A stretch of DNA of 21,021 nt. Source: a virus. The notes below the pieces were generated by a model. That model ran no database searches, was not told the origin of the DNA, and saw nothing but the letters and a program-made list of their open reading frames with translations. Positions 7,802-15,291 of this stretch are shown piece after piece (position 1 is the stretch's first letter; each line of letters opens with the position of its first letter). The stretch lies in IMG/VR virus record IMGVR_UViG_3300010885_042912, positions 1 to 21,021 of that record; one strand, given 5' to 3'. The position numbers and the translations under genes were made by a program.

Positions 7802-8371
7802 TTAGTAAGCGGCCACGTCAGCAGTATTCTGATGCTGACTGATTTGGACCTGAGCGATGACATAGGTATCGCCGAAGGCGTTATCAGCGCCGGGGGTGAT
7901 ACCAATGAGGCGGAACGATGCATTCGTCGTCGCCGAAGAGACGTCGAGCATCTGGGTCGAAATGCCGACCACGGCGTTACCGGAGGCAGCGGTGAAGTTG
8001 TACTGCTTGCCGATGTCGATCTGGTTCAGCGCGGCGTTGCTCTGAATTTCGTAGATGATATTCTGGTCGCGGGTGTGGTAGGCCACGATGTCGGTGCCCG
8101 CCGTCGAGGCGGTCCACTTGTTCGACACGCGCCGACGGCCGTCGGTGTCCGTCCATTCAACGCCTTGGAAGGTACCGATGAAGCGGTCGCTGACGGCAGC
8201 CGCCGCGATGGTGCCTTCGCCGGTGGACGAGGGCACGATCTTGACGGGCTGGTTGGCATAGATGGTCGTGGCGTAACCCGTGAGGATGGTGCTCGCGACA
8301 GTGCGAACAACACCGCTCGGGTGGTTCACGGGCCGGAGCCCGAAAGGCTGGGAAGTGGCAGACATGGCCAT
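7802..8371 (-). CDS. Head decoration/minor capsid-like protein
   Basis: 189 aa from ATG 8371. A second ATG at 8365 gives a better ribosome-site distance (GAGG, 9 nt) and may be the true start (MSATSQPFGLRPVNHPSG). The sequence has 'TTIYANQPVKIVPSSTGEGT', 'IAAAAVSDRFIGTFQGVEWT', a basic loop 'DTDGRRRVSNKW', and a C-terminal 'NAFGDTYVIAQVQISQHQNT'. The 'SxxFGLRPV' opening and the compact beta content are common in phage proteins encoded just before the capsid gene, usually annotated as decoration or structural proteins. Its stop lies 13 nt before the capsid start and provides part of the capsid ribosome site, which supports paired expression. Role inferred from context. Confidence 0.7.
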   Translation of the reverse strand: MAMSATSQPFGLRPVNHPSGVVRTVASTILTGYATTIYANQPVKIVPSSTGEGTIAAAAVSDRFIGTFQGVEWTDTDGRRRVSNKWTASTAGTDIVAYHTRDQNIIYEIQSNAALNQIDIGKQYNFTAASGNAVVGISTQMLDVSSATTNASFRLIGITPGADNAFGDTYVIAQVQISQHQNTADVAAY

Positions 8372-8398
8372 TTACCTCAAGATTGGGTTGCGGGCCGC

Positions 8399-8980
8399 CT
8401 AAGTGAACTCACGTCGGCGGGGCTTGTATTCGCGCATCTCCGTCATCCCATCACCCTCCAAGAGGGTCGCGCCGTGCTGTTCTGCCTGCTCGCGAAGCAT
8501 GTTCGCGACGTCGGCCAACTTGTCTTCCTCGCGCATCGGAGCGTCGTGGTGGGCTTCCTGCATGAACTTCTGATAGAGGCTCATGGGCAGCTTGAACGCG
8601 AGCATCTCGTTGACGCCGATCATCCCGGCGTATTCACCGGTTTTGACTGAGGCGTACTCCATCCCCGGGACCTCGTCCGGCCGCAGCGGCTCGTAGCCAA
8701 GCTGCATGCGGCGGTGGATGGGGTCACGCGAGTTTGTCGTCGTGAGCCAGCACATATGGTAGCCGGGGCTATCCGGCAGATTGGGAAGTGCGTCGTTGAA
8801 GAGTTGCTGACGGAACATCTCCAGTCGATCATCCTCCGACACTTCGCGGCTCTCGGTTACCGCCCGGTCCTCAGTGCGTCGCTCGTCGCTTCGCACTTCA
8901 TCCCGGCGTACCCCAAGGCGGCGGCTGTCGCGTTGACCAACAACGTCGTCCGCAGTGCTATCAGTTTTCTGTGTCGTCAT
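8399..8980 (-). CDS. Conserved phage protein of the morphogenesis block, unknown function
   Basis: 193 aa with a good ribosome site (AAGGAG, 8 nt before the ATG). Residues 1-45 are highly charged (RRDEVRSDERRTEDRAVTES) and probably disordered. The conserved-looking core starts at 'MFRQQLFNDALPNLPDSPGY' and continues with HMCWLTTTNSRDPIHRRMQL and GYEPLRPDEVPGMEYASVKT. It ends with an acidic helix and a basic tail (YKPRRREFT). I recognise the core pattern from podovirus-type structural operons, where it has no assigned role. The charged N-terminus and its position between scaffold-like and decoration-like genes suggest a head-assembly or internal scaffold-associated function, but this is inference. 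Confidence 0.7.
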   Translation of the reverse strand: MTTQKTDSTADDVVGQRDSRRLGVRRDEVRSDERRTEDRAVTESREVSEDDRLEMFRQQLFNDALPNLPDSPGYHMCWLTTTNSRDPIHRRMQLGYEPLRPDEVPGMEYASVKTGEYAGMIGVNEMLAFKLPMSLYQKFMQEAHHDAPMREEDKLADVANMLREQAEQHGATLLEGDGMTEMREYKPRRREFT

Positions 8981-8995
8981 GGTCTCACTCCTTGT

Positions 8996-9937
8996 TCAGC
9001 GAACCGACTGACGATCATAGTCCTGATAGGACTTGAGTAGGCGCTGGCGACGAACTGGGTCGTCCCATACACCGGCCTCGATCATAGCCTGCTTTCGCTC
9101 TGGTGTCACGTATATTTCTTTGCGGGTCGACGCCGGAGCGTGTTCTCGCGTATTTCCGGTTGGCGGCCCCTTGCGTTTGCCGCTGTCTTTGGCCGCAGCC
9201 GGGCCGTCTGCGCCCTCGCCGAACGCCTCGGACACACGCGCCGTCAGTTCCTCCCAATAGACGCGGGTGGCCGGGTTGTAGCCCTCCTTGACCAGCGCGG
9301 CGTCGATGGACTTGGTCAGCGCGCTGTCGCGGTCAGTGCCTGCCGGGTTGTACCACGGATTGGCGTCGATCCACTCCTTCGCGTGCGTCGCGACGCGCGG
9401 GTCGACCTGCGGCTGCTGGCGGGCTTGCTGCACCTGCTGGAAGCTGCCGAAGAGCTGTTGCACCTTCACCTGCGCCGTGTCGCGCAGACGCATCGCTGCC
9501 ACGACGTCGTCGCCGTTACCGGCTTCGGTCGCTCGGGCGATGATGTTCTCCGCCATCCGCACCTCGTTGGCAGCGGCTTCGAGCTGAGCCTGCAGGCTCT
9601 GTTCGCTGGTGCCGACCGCGTGGCTCTCGACGGCGGTCAGCCTGCGGAGAAGCTCCGCGTTCTGCTCGCGCACCATGGCCAGTTCGCGCTCAGTGCGTTC
9701 GCGGGCCCGCTTGCGGCCGTCACGGCGCTGCGCGCGGCGGCGGCGATGGGCTGAGGTGACCTCGTCGTCGCTGTCGTCTTCGGACGCGGCAAGACGAGCG
9801 TCATCGCCGCTGTCGTCATCGTCATCGTCATCATCGTCTTCGCCTCCAGCGCCTGCTTCGACCTTCGGCTCTTCGATGGGGGTCTCGACGGGGATCAGTT
9901 CGCCCTCTTCAGGGTCTTTCTCGGTAAGCGCGGTCAT
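8996..9937 (-). CDS. Scaffold-like protein with acidic Asp tract and coiled coil
   Basis: 313 aa from ATG 9937, whose first bases overlap the previous stop (ATGA). A longer in-frame version to 10006 would overlap that gene and adds only a basic leader, so I reject it. Residues about 1-50 are very acidic and include nine Asp in a row. A basic stretch (HRRRRAQRRDGRKRARERTE) leads into a predicted coiled coil (LAMVREQNAELLRRLTAVES). Then comes a helical Gln-rich region (QLFGSFQQVQQARQQPQVDP), a conserved-looking 'AKEWIDANPWYNPAGTDRDS' and 'REIYVTPERKQAM'-like C-terminus. Acidic, helical, dimerising proteins before the capsid gene are typical of scaffolds. The Asp tract is encoded by a short TCATCG-type repeat (about 9801-9837). 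Confidence 0.75.
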   Translation of the reverse strand: MTALTEKDPEEGELIPVETPIEEPKVEAGAGGEDDDDDDDDDSGDDARLAASEDDSDDEVTSAHRRRRAQRRDGRKRARERTERELAMVREQNAELLRRLTAVESHAVGTSEQSLQAQLEAAANEVRMAENIIARATEAGNGDDVVAAMRLRDTAQVKVQQLFGSFQQVQQARQQPQVDPRVATHAKEWIDANPWYNPAGTDRDSALTKSIDAALVKEGYNPATRVYWEELTARVSEAFGEGADGPAAAKDSGKRKGPPTGNTREHAPASTRKEIYVTPERKQAMIEAGVWDDPVRRQRLLKSYQDYDRQSVR

Positions 9938-10218
9938 GCTTCGAACTCCTCGTTGGTGACGACGCGCCAATCTTCGGCGAGCACGTCTGTCTGGCTTGCG
10001 AGCCACGGGACGACTGTGTCCTGCGCGGTTTTCATGTCGATGTGGGCGTGGTAATCGATCACCGTACCTTCGGGGTAGATGCCGAGCAGCGGCGGGCGGT
10101 TGACGACGAACTGCGAGCCGGGGACGAGAAAGAGGAACATCCCCTTGCCGTTCCAGCCTTCGCGGGCGACGCGTTTGCCAAGCTTGAGCATGGCGAGTGC
10201 GGTTCCAAAGTCCATCAT
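9934..10218 (-). CDS. tad2: DUF2829/Tad2-like anti-Thoeris protein
   Basis: 94 aa. Key features: 'FGTALAMLKLGKRVAREGWN' (4-23), GKGMFLFLVPGS (24-35), 'YHAHIDMKT' (56-64) and PWLASQTDVLAEDW (71-84). This order (RxGWNGKGMFLxLVPGS ... MKT ... PWxxSQxDxLAEDW) is the DUF2829 signature as I know it. DUF2829 proteins include Tad2, which sequesters the cyclic ADP-ribose isomer made by the TIR protein of Thoeris defence and so blocks NADase activation. Length fits a single-domain Tad2. It is embedded between the co-chaperonin and scaffold genes with ATGA overlaps at both ends, so it would be made with the late morphogenesis genes. The start at 10218 has AAGG 7 nt upstream. Family call is strong; anti-Thoeris activity is inferred. 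Confidence 0.85.
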   Translation of the reverse strand: MMDFGTALAMLKLGKRVAREGWNGKGMFLFLVPGSQFVVNRPPLLGIYPEGTVIDYHAHIDMKTAQDTVVPWLASQTDVLAEDWRVVTNEEFEA

Positions 10219-10622
10219 ACGAACGCCTTCATGGTTGTGGGATCGCCGGTGACAGCACCGATGATGTCGAGGTCGTTGAAAATGACGAAGAAGCAGTCCT
10301 GCTCGCCGTCAAGGCTGCGCACCTGCCAGCGGTCGCCGCCATACTTCGGCACGCGCACGAAGTCGCCCGGCTCGCACCAGTTGCCCTCGGGCCACGCATC
10401 GGCCGTCGTCCGGTTGCGGAACGCCAGCACGCCGGTCGAAATGACCTTGGCCACCTGCGTGTTCCATGCATCGGTCTCGCGGGTCTCGTCGGTGAGGATG
10501 ATGCCCCCCGCCGTCTTCCTCTTGGGCGTGCGGATTTGCACCAGCACGCGGCTGCCGAAGGGTTTCACTCCCGGGTCACAAGGCGGAAATGCCTCGCTCA
10601 ACCCGCTAAACTCGGTCGTCAT
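10215..10622 (-). CDS. GroES-like co-chaperonin
   Basis: 135 aa from ATG 10622 (AAGGA, 7 nt upstream), preferred over an in-frame TTG at 10637. 'GVKPFGSRVLVQIRTPKRKT' (18-37) leads into AGGIILTDE (38-46), which copies the GroES strand followed by the mobile loop; in GroES, GGIVL contacts GroEL. Later come 'WCEPGDFVRVPKYGGDRWQV' (82-101), the second GroES signature, and 'FFVIFNDLDIIGAVTG' (111-126), matching the C-terminal 'ILREsDILAvv'. It is longer than GroES (about 97 aa) because of an N-terminal tail and an insert around residues 60-80. It probably caps host GroEL to fold capsid proteins, in the manner of T4 gp31. Its stop overlaps the Tad2-like start. Fold call is strong; partner use is inferred. 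Confidence 0.85.
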   Translation of the reverse strand: MTTEFSGLSEAFPPCDPGVKPFGSRVLVQIRTPKRKTAGGIILTDETRETDAWNTQVAKVISTGVLAFRNRTTADAWPEGNWCEPGDFVRVPKYGGDRWQVRSLDGEQDCFFVIFNDLDIIGAVTGDPTTMKAFV

Positions 10623-10633
10623 TCTCTGTCCTT

Positions 10634-10828
10634 TCAAAGTCTTGCGCCGTGTCGTTCCTCGTCAAGGAGCATCTGTTCGATGATTTCCGCCGCGCGGACC
10701 AGACCGGTGTACACTCCGACGACGCGCCCATGCGCGAACACGTCGCCGTTGGAAGGCTGCTCCATCGCTTCTTGCGCCACGCGTGTGCGCTCCGCTTCAA
10801 GCCGTTGGAGCAGCCTTGCCGTGTTCAC
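10634..10828 (-). CDS. Small helical protein, unknown
   Basis: 64 aa with a GTG start overlapping the preceding stop (GTGA). The sequence is almost entirely helical and charged (LLQRLEAERTRVAQEAMEQP ... IIEQMLLDEERHGARL). One short Gly/Val-rich turn lies in the middle (GDVFAHGRVVGVYTG). No metal site or membrane segment is seen. The gene lies between a 48-aa gene and the co-chaperonin, so it belongs to the head-assembly transcript. Similar short helical genes are common in phages, usually annotated as hypothetical. Function unknown. Confidence 0.65.
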   Translation of the reverse strand: MNTARLLQRLEAERTRVAQEAMEQPSNGDVFAHGRVVGVYTGLVRAAEIIEQMLLDEERHGARL

Positions 10829-10971
10829 TTGTTGACTTTCTTTCCGCCGCTCTTGTCGGCGATGGGCTTCTTGTCGATGCCCGCCGCCATGAGGTGGTGG
10901 CTCGGGGCATTGCCCGCATTCAGGACGGGCTTGCCGCCCGGCGATGCGCTCGTCGCGTTGTTCTCAGCCAT
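10825..10971 (-). CDS. Very small protein directly after the portal, unknown
   Basis: 48 aa, translated by hand from ATG 10971. It begins MAENNATSASPGGKPVLNAG and ends with a basic 'DKKPIADKSGGKKVNK' tail. The ATG lies 3 nt after the portal stop. A GGAG that overlaps the last portal codons sits 8 nt upstream. Its stop overlaps the next start (GTGA), so both borders are the tight junctions seen across this operon. The sequence is Gly/Ser/Asn/Lys-rich and probably disordered, and no family is recognised. The overlaps are the main reason to believe that it is translated. Confidence 0.6.
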   Translation of the reverse strand: MAENNATSASPGGKPVLNAGNAPSHHLMAAGIDKKPIADKSGGKKVNK

Positions 10972-10974
10972 GGG

Positions 10975-13638
10975 TCATTCTCCGGGGTTGATGCCGGTCC
11001 CAGTGCTCAGGGCTGAGCGCTGTCCGGCGTCGATCTCCGCAGCCGAAATGGCGGCGGCAGTCTGGTTGTCCTCTTCGTTCATCTGCAGCTTGGCCGAACG
11101 GTCGGCCTCGCGGCCTTGGACCTCGGCGGCCAGCTTCTGCTGGTTGAAAACTGCGAGTTGCTGGTCGAACGCGGCCTTCTGCTCGGCCTGTTGCTGGTCG
11201 AACGCAGCCTGCTGCTGCTCGCGCTGGGCTTCGAGGGCCTGCTTCTGCTGGTCGCTGGCCGCCTGTTGCTGATCGCGCTGGGCCTCGATCTGCAACTCCT
11301 GCTGCGCGAGCGCAGCTTTTTGCTGGTCGCTGGCCGCCTGCTGTTGCAGCTTCTGCTGGTCCATCTGGGCTTGCATCTGAGCCTGCTGCTGCGTGGCCTG
11401 CAGCTTCTGCCCCTCGAGCGCCAGACGCGGGTCCTGCTGCGCCGGGTTCGGCGCAAACTGCTGGAGCATCTGCTGCGCCTGCTGGATGATCGGCGGCATC
11501 TTGGCGAACCGCACGTCGCCCTCCTGCAGGATGATCGGCGCGGCCGCCGACAGCAGCTTTTCGAGGGCCTTCTTCTCCTCGGTGTGGTCGACGTCTTCCT
11601 CTTCGGCCATCTCCTTGAGCATGTCGCTCACGTCGCGGCCAACGGCTTCGCTCACCTTTTCGAGGATGGCCGTCGCATACCAGAGCACCATGTGCTCCTT
11701 GAGGTGCGCGAGCATCGGCCCGGTGAACGTCTGCGCGATGATCGGCAGCTGGCCGAACATGGGGTTGGTCATAAATGACAGGTGCGTGTTGAGATGCGCG
11801 AGGTGATCTTGCTCGGGGAACGCGATGATCGGCTGCCCGAGGGTAACTGACACGTTCTCGGCGACCGCGTTCTGCTCCTTCGGTGTCTGCTCGGGCATGA
11901 GCAGGCCCTCGCTGTCCGGCACCTTGAGCACCTGCAGAATGCGCTCTTCGATCTTGCGCTGGTTGTACAGCTGCGGGTACATCTGCGCGCGCTGCGAGAT
12001 GGCCTGCACCTGCCCGAAGCGCTGCGCTTCGCTGAAAATGTTCGGATCGCTGACCGGGATGACGTCGAGCGGGCCTTGGAAGTCCTCGCGCGTCGCCAGC
12101 TCCTCGCCCGCCTCGCGCACCAACGCCTCGTTGTCGAGATACCGGCCGTTGAGCCGGTCGAGGATGCGAATGAGCCGCGTCATGCTGTCGCACAGACGGC
12201 CGTGGATCGCGCTGAACACGACCATGCCCTGCTCGATCTTGGCGAGCGTGGTGCCTACCGGGGCGTTCTGGTTGCTCTCGGCGATGTCCTCCATCGACGT
12301 GCGGACGACGCCCTTGCCCGCCTCGACCACGAAGCCGAGCAGCTCGTACAGCACGCCGGACGGCGGGTTGAACGGCATGGGCATGGCCAGCTTGCGGATG
12401 TCGTCGACGCCGATGCCGCCCTCGATCTCCACCACCTGCGTCGGCTGGACCTCGATGTTCTGGCCGCCGACCTGCCCGCCCTTGAGCTTCAGCATCGTCG
12501 CCGAGTTGCTGATGTGCGCGCTGTCGAGCAGCGCGCGCAGCGACCCGGTGGCGGCCGCGCTCAGCCCGCCGATCATGTGCGGCAGGCCGATGGGGTATGC
12601 GCCGCGCCACGGGATGAACGGGAACTCGACGAACGACTGCATCTCGGTTTGGGCCTCGTCATCCTCGGCCCAATTGCGATAGAGCGCGAGCACTTGCCCG
12701 CTCGTCTTGTCGATGGTCAGGATGTAGGGCGCGGAGCCATCGGCGCTGTCGTCCCCCTCGATCTCCAGCTCGGCATAGATTTCGAACACGGTGCGCAGAC
12801 CGTCCTCGTTGTAGCTGGACGCCTCGCGCCCCTCGATGCGGTCGTTGGCTTGGCCGGATTTGCTCTGCTCGGGCTCCATGCTCGCGGGCGTCAGATCGAC
12901 GTCGCGGTACATGCCGCTCTTGACCCGCTTCTGGTAGTCCAGCTGCGTCAGGTATTGCACGTGCGTGCGGCGCTGCGCGGTGTAGAAGTTGGTCGCTGCA
13001 TAGGGCAGGAGCATGTCGTCGATGGCAACGAACAGGAAGCTGGGCCGGTTGCGCTTTTCCTCCCACGTGACCTTGAGATACTGCGCGCCGCCGAGCGGCA
13101 GCTGGGTCATCATCTGCTCGAGTTCGGCGCGGACCTCCTCGCACTGGACGGTCATCTGCCAGTTGAGCAGCGCGGTCTTGCGCTTGGCGCGTTTGATCTT
13201 CTTGTCCGTCACGCGGCCGGGGACGTAGTCCTTGACCGGGCCGCCGTTGGGGAAAACCTCCTTCATGGCGCGCGCGGCAAAGTCCACGCAGGCCTCGGTC
13301 AGCATCGGGTGCACCACCTTGGTCGCGCCTTGGAAGCTGGCACCGCCGGGTGCGTCCTCGCCGAGGCCGGTGCGCCGCAGTCCCTCTTCGTACTGCTCGT
13401 CGCGCCGCTTGCGGCTTTCCTTGTCGCGGTCGAGCAGATCGAGCATGGTCGAGGCCAGCCGCGTCAGGTCCGTGCTCGGCAGCGTCTCGGCGAGGTTCGC
13501 GTAGAACTCGGTCTCTTCCGCTTCCTCGGCGTCATCGAGCGTGACGATAGCGCCGCCGTCCTCGGTGTCGCGCACGGTGCTGTCTTCGTGACCGTCGAGA
13601 GGGACCATCTCGCCCAGTTCTTCGTCGTCATTGGCCAT
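10975..13638 (-). CDS. Portal protein (large, P22-type) with Gln-rich C-terminal tail
   Basis: 887 aa. The first 60 residues are acidic. Portal-like features follow: LLDRDKESRKRRDEQYEEGL, 'GATKVVHPMLTEACVDFAAR', FPNGGPVKDYVPG, 'LPLGGAQYLKVTWEEKRNRP', a central 'LRALLDSAHISNSATMLKLK' and 'VVRTSMEDIAESNQNAPVGT', then a long helical crown. From about residue 719 to 835 the chain is a Gln/Ala coiled coil with repeated 'AASDQQKxAL' and 'AAFDQQ' units. The dodecameric portal is the DNA entry and exit channel and docks the terminase motor. It overlaps the large terminase gene by 11 nt. P22 gp1 (725 aa) also has an extended barrel, so length fits a short-tailed phage. The ribosome site is weak; coupling to the terminase gene is likely. 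Confidence 0.9.
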   Translation of the reverse strand: MANDDEELGEMVPLDGHEDSTVRDTEDGGAIVTLDDAEEAEETEFYANLAETLPSTDLTRLASTMLDLLDRDKESRKRRDEQYEEGLRRTGLGEDAPGGASFQGATKVVHPMLTEACVDFAARAMKEVFPNGGPVKDYVPGRVTDKKIKRAKRKTALLNWQMTVQCEEVRAELEQMMTQLPLGGAQYLKVTWEEKRNRPSFLFVAIDDMLLPYAATNFYTAQRRTHVQYLTQLDYQKRVKSGMYRDVDLTPASMEPEQSKSGQANDRIEGREASSYNEDGLRTVFEIYAELEIEGDDSADGSAPYILTIDKTSGQVLALYRNWAEDDEAQTEMQSFVEFPFIPWRGAYPIGLPHMIGGLSAAATGSLRALLDSAHISNSATMLKLKGGQVGGQNIEVQPTQVVEIEGGIGVDDIRKLAMPMPFNPPSGVLYELLGFVVEAGKGVVRTSMEDIAESNQNAPVGTTLAKIEQGMVVFSAIHGRLCDSMTRLIRILDRLNGRYLDNEALVREAGEELATREDFQGPLDVIPVSDPNIFSEAQRFGQVQAISQRAQMYPQLYNQRKIEERILQVLKVPDSEGLLMPEQTPKEQNAVAENVSVTLGQPIIAFPEQDHLAHLNTHLSFMTNPMFGQLPIIAQTFTGPMLAHLKEHMVLWYATAILEKVSEAVGRDVSDMLKEMAEEEDVDHTEEKKALEKLLSAAAPIILQEGDVRFAKMPPIIQQAQQMLQQFAPNPAQQDPRLALEGQKLQATQQQAQMQAQMDQQKLQQQAASDQQKAALAQQELQIEAQRDQQQAASDQQKQALEAQREQQQAAFDQQQAEQKAAFDQQLAVFNQQKLAAEVQGREADRSAKLQMNEEDNQTAAAISAAEIDAGQRSALSTGTGINPGE

Positions 13639-15082
13639 AGGGGTTCACTCTCTCGCGCGGCGGTGATTGGATCAAGGTCTTCGGGTCCGCCTTTACCAGC
13701 TTGACCAGCCCCTTGTCGATGCATAGCCGCAGCGCCTGCGTGCAGGCGTCCACAAAATCATCGTGCTTGGTGCTGCCCTCGCCGGTGAACGAGCACAGCT
13801 GACTGACCATAGGCTCGGCCCACGTGCGGAACTTGCCCGGTGTCCGGTCGCTCTCGGGCAGCCAGAAGCGGCGCTGGGCGAAGACCGGCGAGACGATGTG
13901 CAGGCGGCTGACCTTGTCGGCCCGGCCGGGGTTGTAGGCGTAGGCCTCGATGCCGCTCTCGGCGAGCGACTGGCGCAGGCTGATGCCGCTGCCCTTGTCC
14001 TCGATCAGCAGCACGTCGGCCTTGCGGCCCGAGGTCAGCGGCTTCGCGCTGCCGTACATGGGCTTGATCAGCGCGTTGTCTTCGTCGTCGCCGTACGCGG
14101 TGTTCAGCTCGCGCTTCGTCTTGCGGATCAGCTCGGGCATGCCGAGGTGCTCGTCCCAGCAATCGAGCAGGATGACGTGCGCCACGCGCTTGATGTGGAA
14201 CACGCCGAGCACGACGCACGCGGTCGGGTCCGGGTCGCCCTTCTTGTTGATGCTCGCCTCGGTGAACGCGGTGTCGAGCGACATCACGATGAAGTCGAGC
14301 TTGGGCAGCGGCTTGCTCGCGGGCCAGAGGTTGAACCACGAGCGCCGGACGATGCCCGCCTCTTCAGGATCGAGCAGCTCGCCGTCGAGTTCCTGCCTGC
14401 CGATCTTGGTGCCCTCGTAGGCCTTCAGGTTGCGGAAGAACGTCTTCGGCAGGTTGGCCTTGTTGTCATAGGTCGAGCCGGTGATGATCACGCGGCCCTC
14501 CTGCGGCGTGGTGAGCCTGCGCACCAGCGGGGTCGGCTTCGGTGTCGTGGTCCACACCACCTGCGGGTGCGGCCCAAGGCGAAGGCCGAACGCCATCATG
14601 TCCCACACGGTCTCACCATCGGTCCACGCGGCCAGCTCGTCGCCCCAGCATCGGCAGGCCTGCGGACCGCGCAGTCGATCCGGCTTCTCCGCGCTGAACC
14701 CTCGGATCGTCGCGCCGTTGGTGAGCGTCAGGATCAGGTCACTGCGGTTGTAATCTTTTACCAGTTCGTTGGGCAAGATGGACATCAGCCCGCTCTCACC
14801 CTCGAAGCACGTGAAGCGGACGTCGGCCTGTGTGGGGGCGATGACGTAGCTCGGCAGGGCGAGCGGGTCCTCATACGCCTCGCGCGCCAGCCACTCAGCC
14901 CCGACGCGCGTCTTGCCGAACCCGCGCCCGGCCATGAACCCGCACTCGGTCCAGTCGCCCTCGGGCGGTATCTGGTTGGGCCGCGCGGTCTGCGTCCAGC
15001 GCATCTGCCAGTCGACATAGGCCAGCTGCTCGGGGGATAGCCGAGGCAGCAGGTCGTCGATCTGGGCGAGCGCGGAGGTCAC
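13628..15082 (-). CDS. terL: Large terminase subunit (packaging ATPase/nuclease)
   Basis: 484 aa with a GTG start overlapping the previous stop (GTGA). ATPase domain: Walker A AGRGFGKT at 51-58; Walker B with catalytic acid in CRCWGDEL at 143-150 (Glu149); coupling motif WTTTPKP at 177-183. Nuclease domain: SLDTAFTE with Asp270, LLIEDKGSG with Glu361 and Asp362, and KHDDFVDA with Asp441 and Asp442, the three acidic sites of the RNase H-like fold. All key residues are present. The length is typical. It pumps DNA through the portal and cuts concatemers at the end of packaging. The portal start lies inside its last codons. Confidence 0.95.
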   Translation of the reverse strand: MTSALAQIDDLLPRLSPEQLAYVDWQMRWTQTARPNQIPPEGDWTECGFMAGRGFGKTRVGAEWLAREAYEDPLALPSYVIAPTQADVRFTCFEGESGLMSILPNELVKDYNRSDLILTLTNGATIRGFSAEKPDRLRGPQACRCWGDELAAWTDGETVWDMMAFGLRLGPHPQVVWTTTPKPTPLVRRLTTPQEGRVIITGSTYDNKANLPKTFFRNLKAYEGTKIGRQELDGELLDPEEAGIVRRSWFNLWPASKPLPKLDFIVMSLDTAFTEASINKKGDPDPTACVVLGVFHIKRVAHVILLDCWDEHLGMPELIRKTKRELNTAYGDDEDNALIKPMYGSAKPLTSGRKADVLLIEDKGSGISLRQSLAESGIEAYAYNPGRADKVSRLHIVSPVFAQRRFWLPESDRTPGKFRTWAEPMVSQLCSFTGEGSTKHDDFVDACTQALRLCIDKGLVKLVKADPKTLIQSPPRERVNPYGQ

Positions 15083-15291
15083 TGAGTGATGCCAGCCTCA
15101 ATGGTCAGCTCGCGCCGGTCCATGCTGTTGTGAACCCACTGCGCCGTGGCGCGTTCGTCCCGCAGCGGCGAGCACCAGCACGCACCGGCGAAGTCGTGGT
15201 CGCGCAGATCGTTCATCGGGACGACGTGCGTCTCGACGCCAGTGCGCGTCGGTCTGACCGCGAGGGCCCACGTGGCGTGGAGAGCGCTCAC
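15079..15291 (-). CDS. Conserved small phage protein between the terminase subunits
   Basis: 70 aa, translated from a GTG at 15291 that overlaps the stop before it (GTGA). Its own stop overlaps the next start, GTG 15082. A longer open frame continues upstream to 15477 but covers the preceding gene, so I take the coupled GTG. Core pattern: 'THVVPMNDLRDHDFAGACWC' then 'ATAQWVHNSMDRRELT'. I recognise this 'HVVPxxDLRxHD...CWC...WVHxSxDxRE' pattern from many phage packaging regions, without a known function. The Cys-Trp-Cys pair could bind metal. Its position between the two terminase genes suggests a packaging role, which is inference. Confidence 0.7.
   Translation of the reverse strand: MSALHATWALAVRPTRTGVETHVVPMNDLRDHDFAGACWCSPLRDERATAQWVHNSMDRRELTIEAGITQ

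Noticed and set aside
9801-9837. Simple repeat of TCATCG type as an independent element
   Set aside because: It only encodes the Asp tract of the scaffold-like protein.
10964-12610. 548-codon minus-strand frame within the portal gene
   Set aside because: It is an alternative frame of the portal, with Arg/Ala/His-rich low-complexity sequence. The 887-aa frame has clear portal features.
12076-15040. Plus-strand frames of 542 and 425 codons
   Set aside because: They are antisense to the portal and the large terminase, which carry complete motifs on the other strand.
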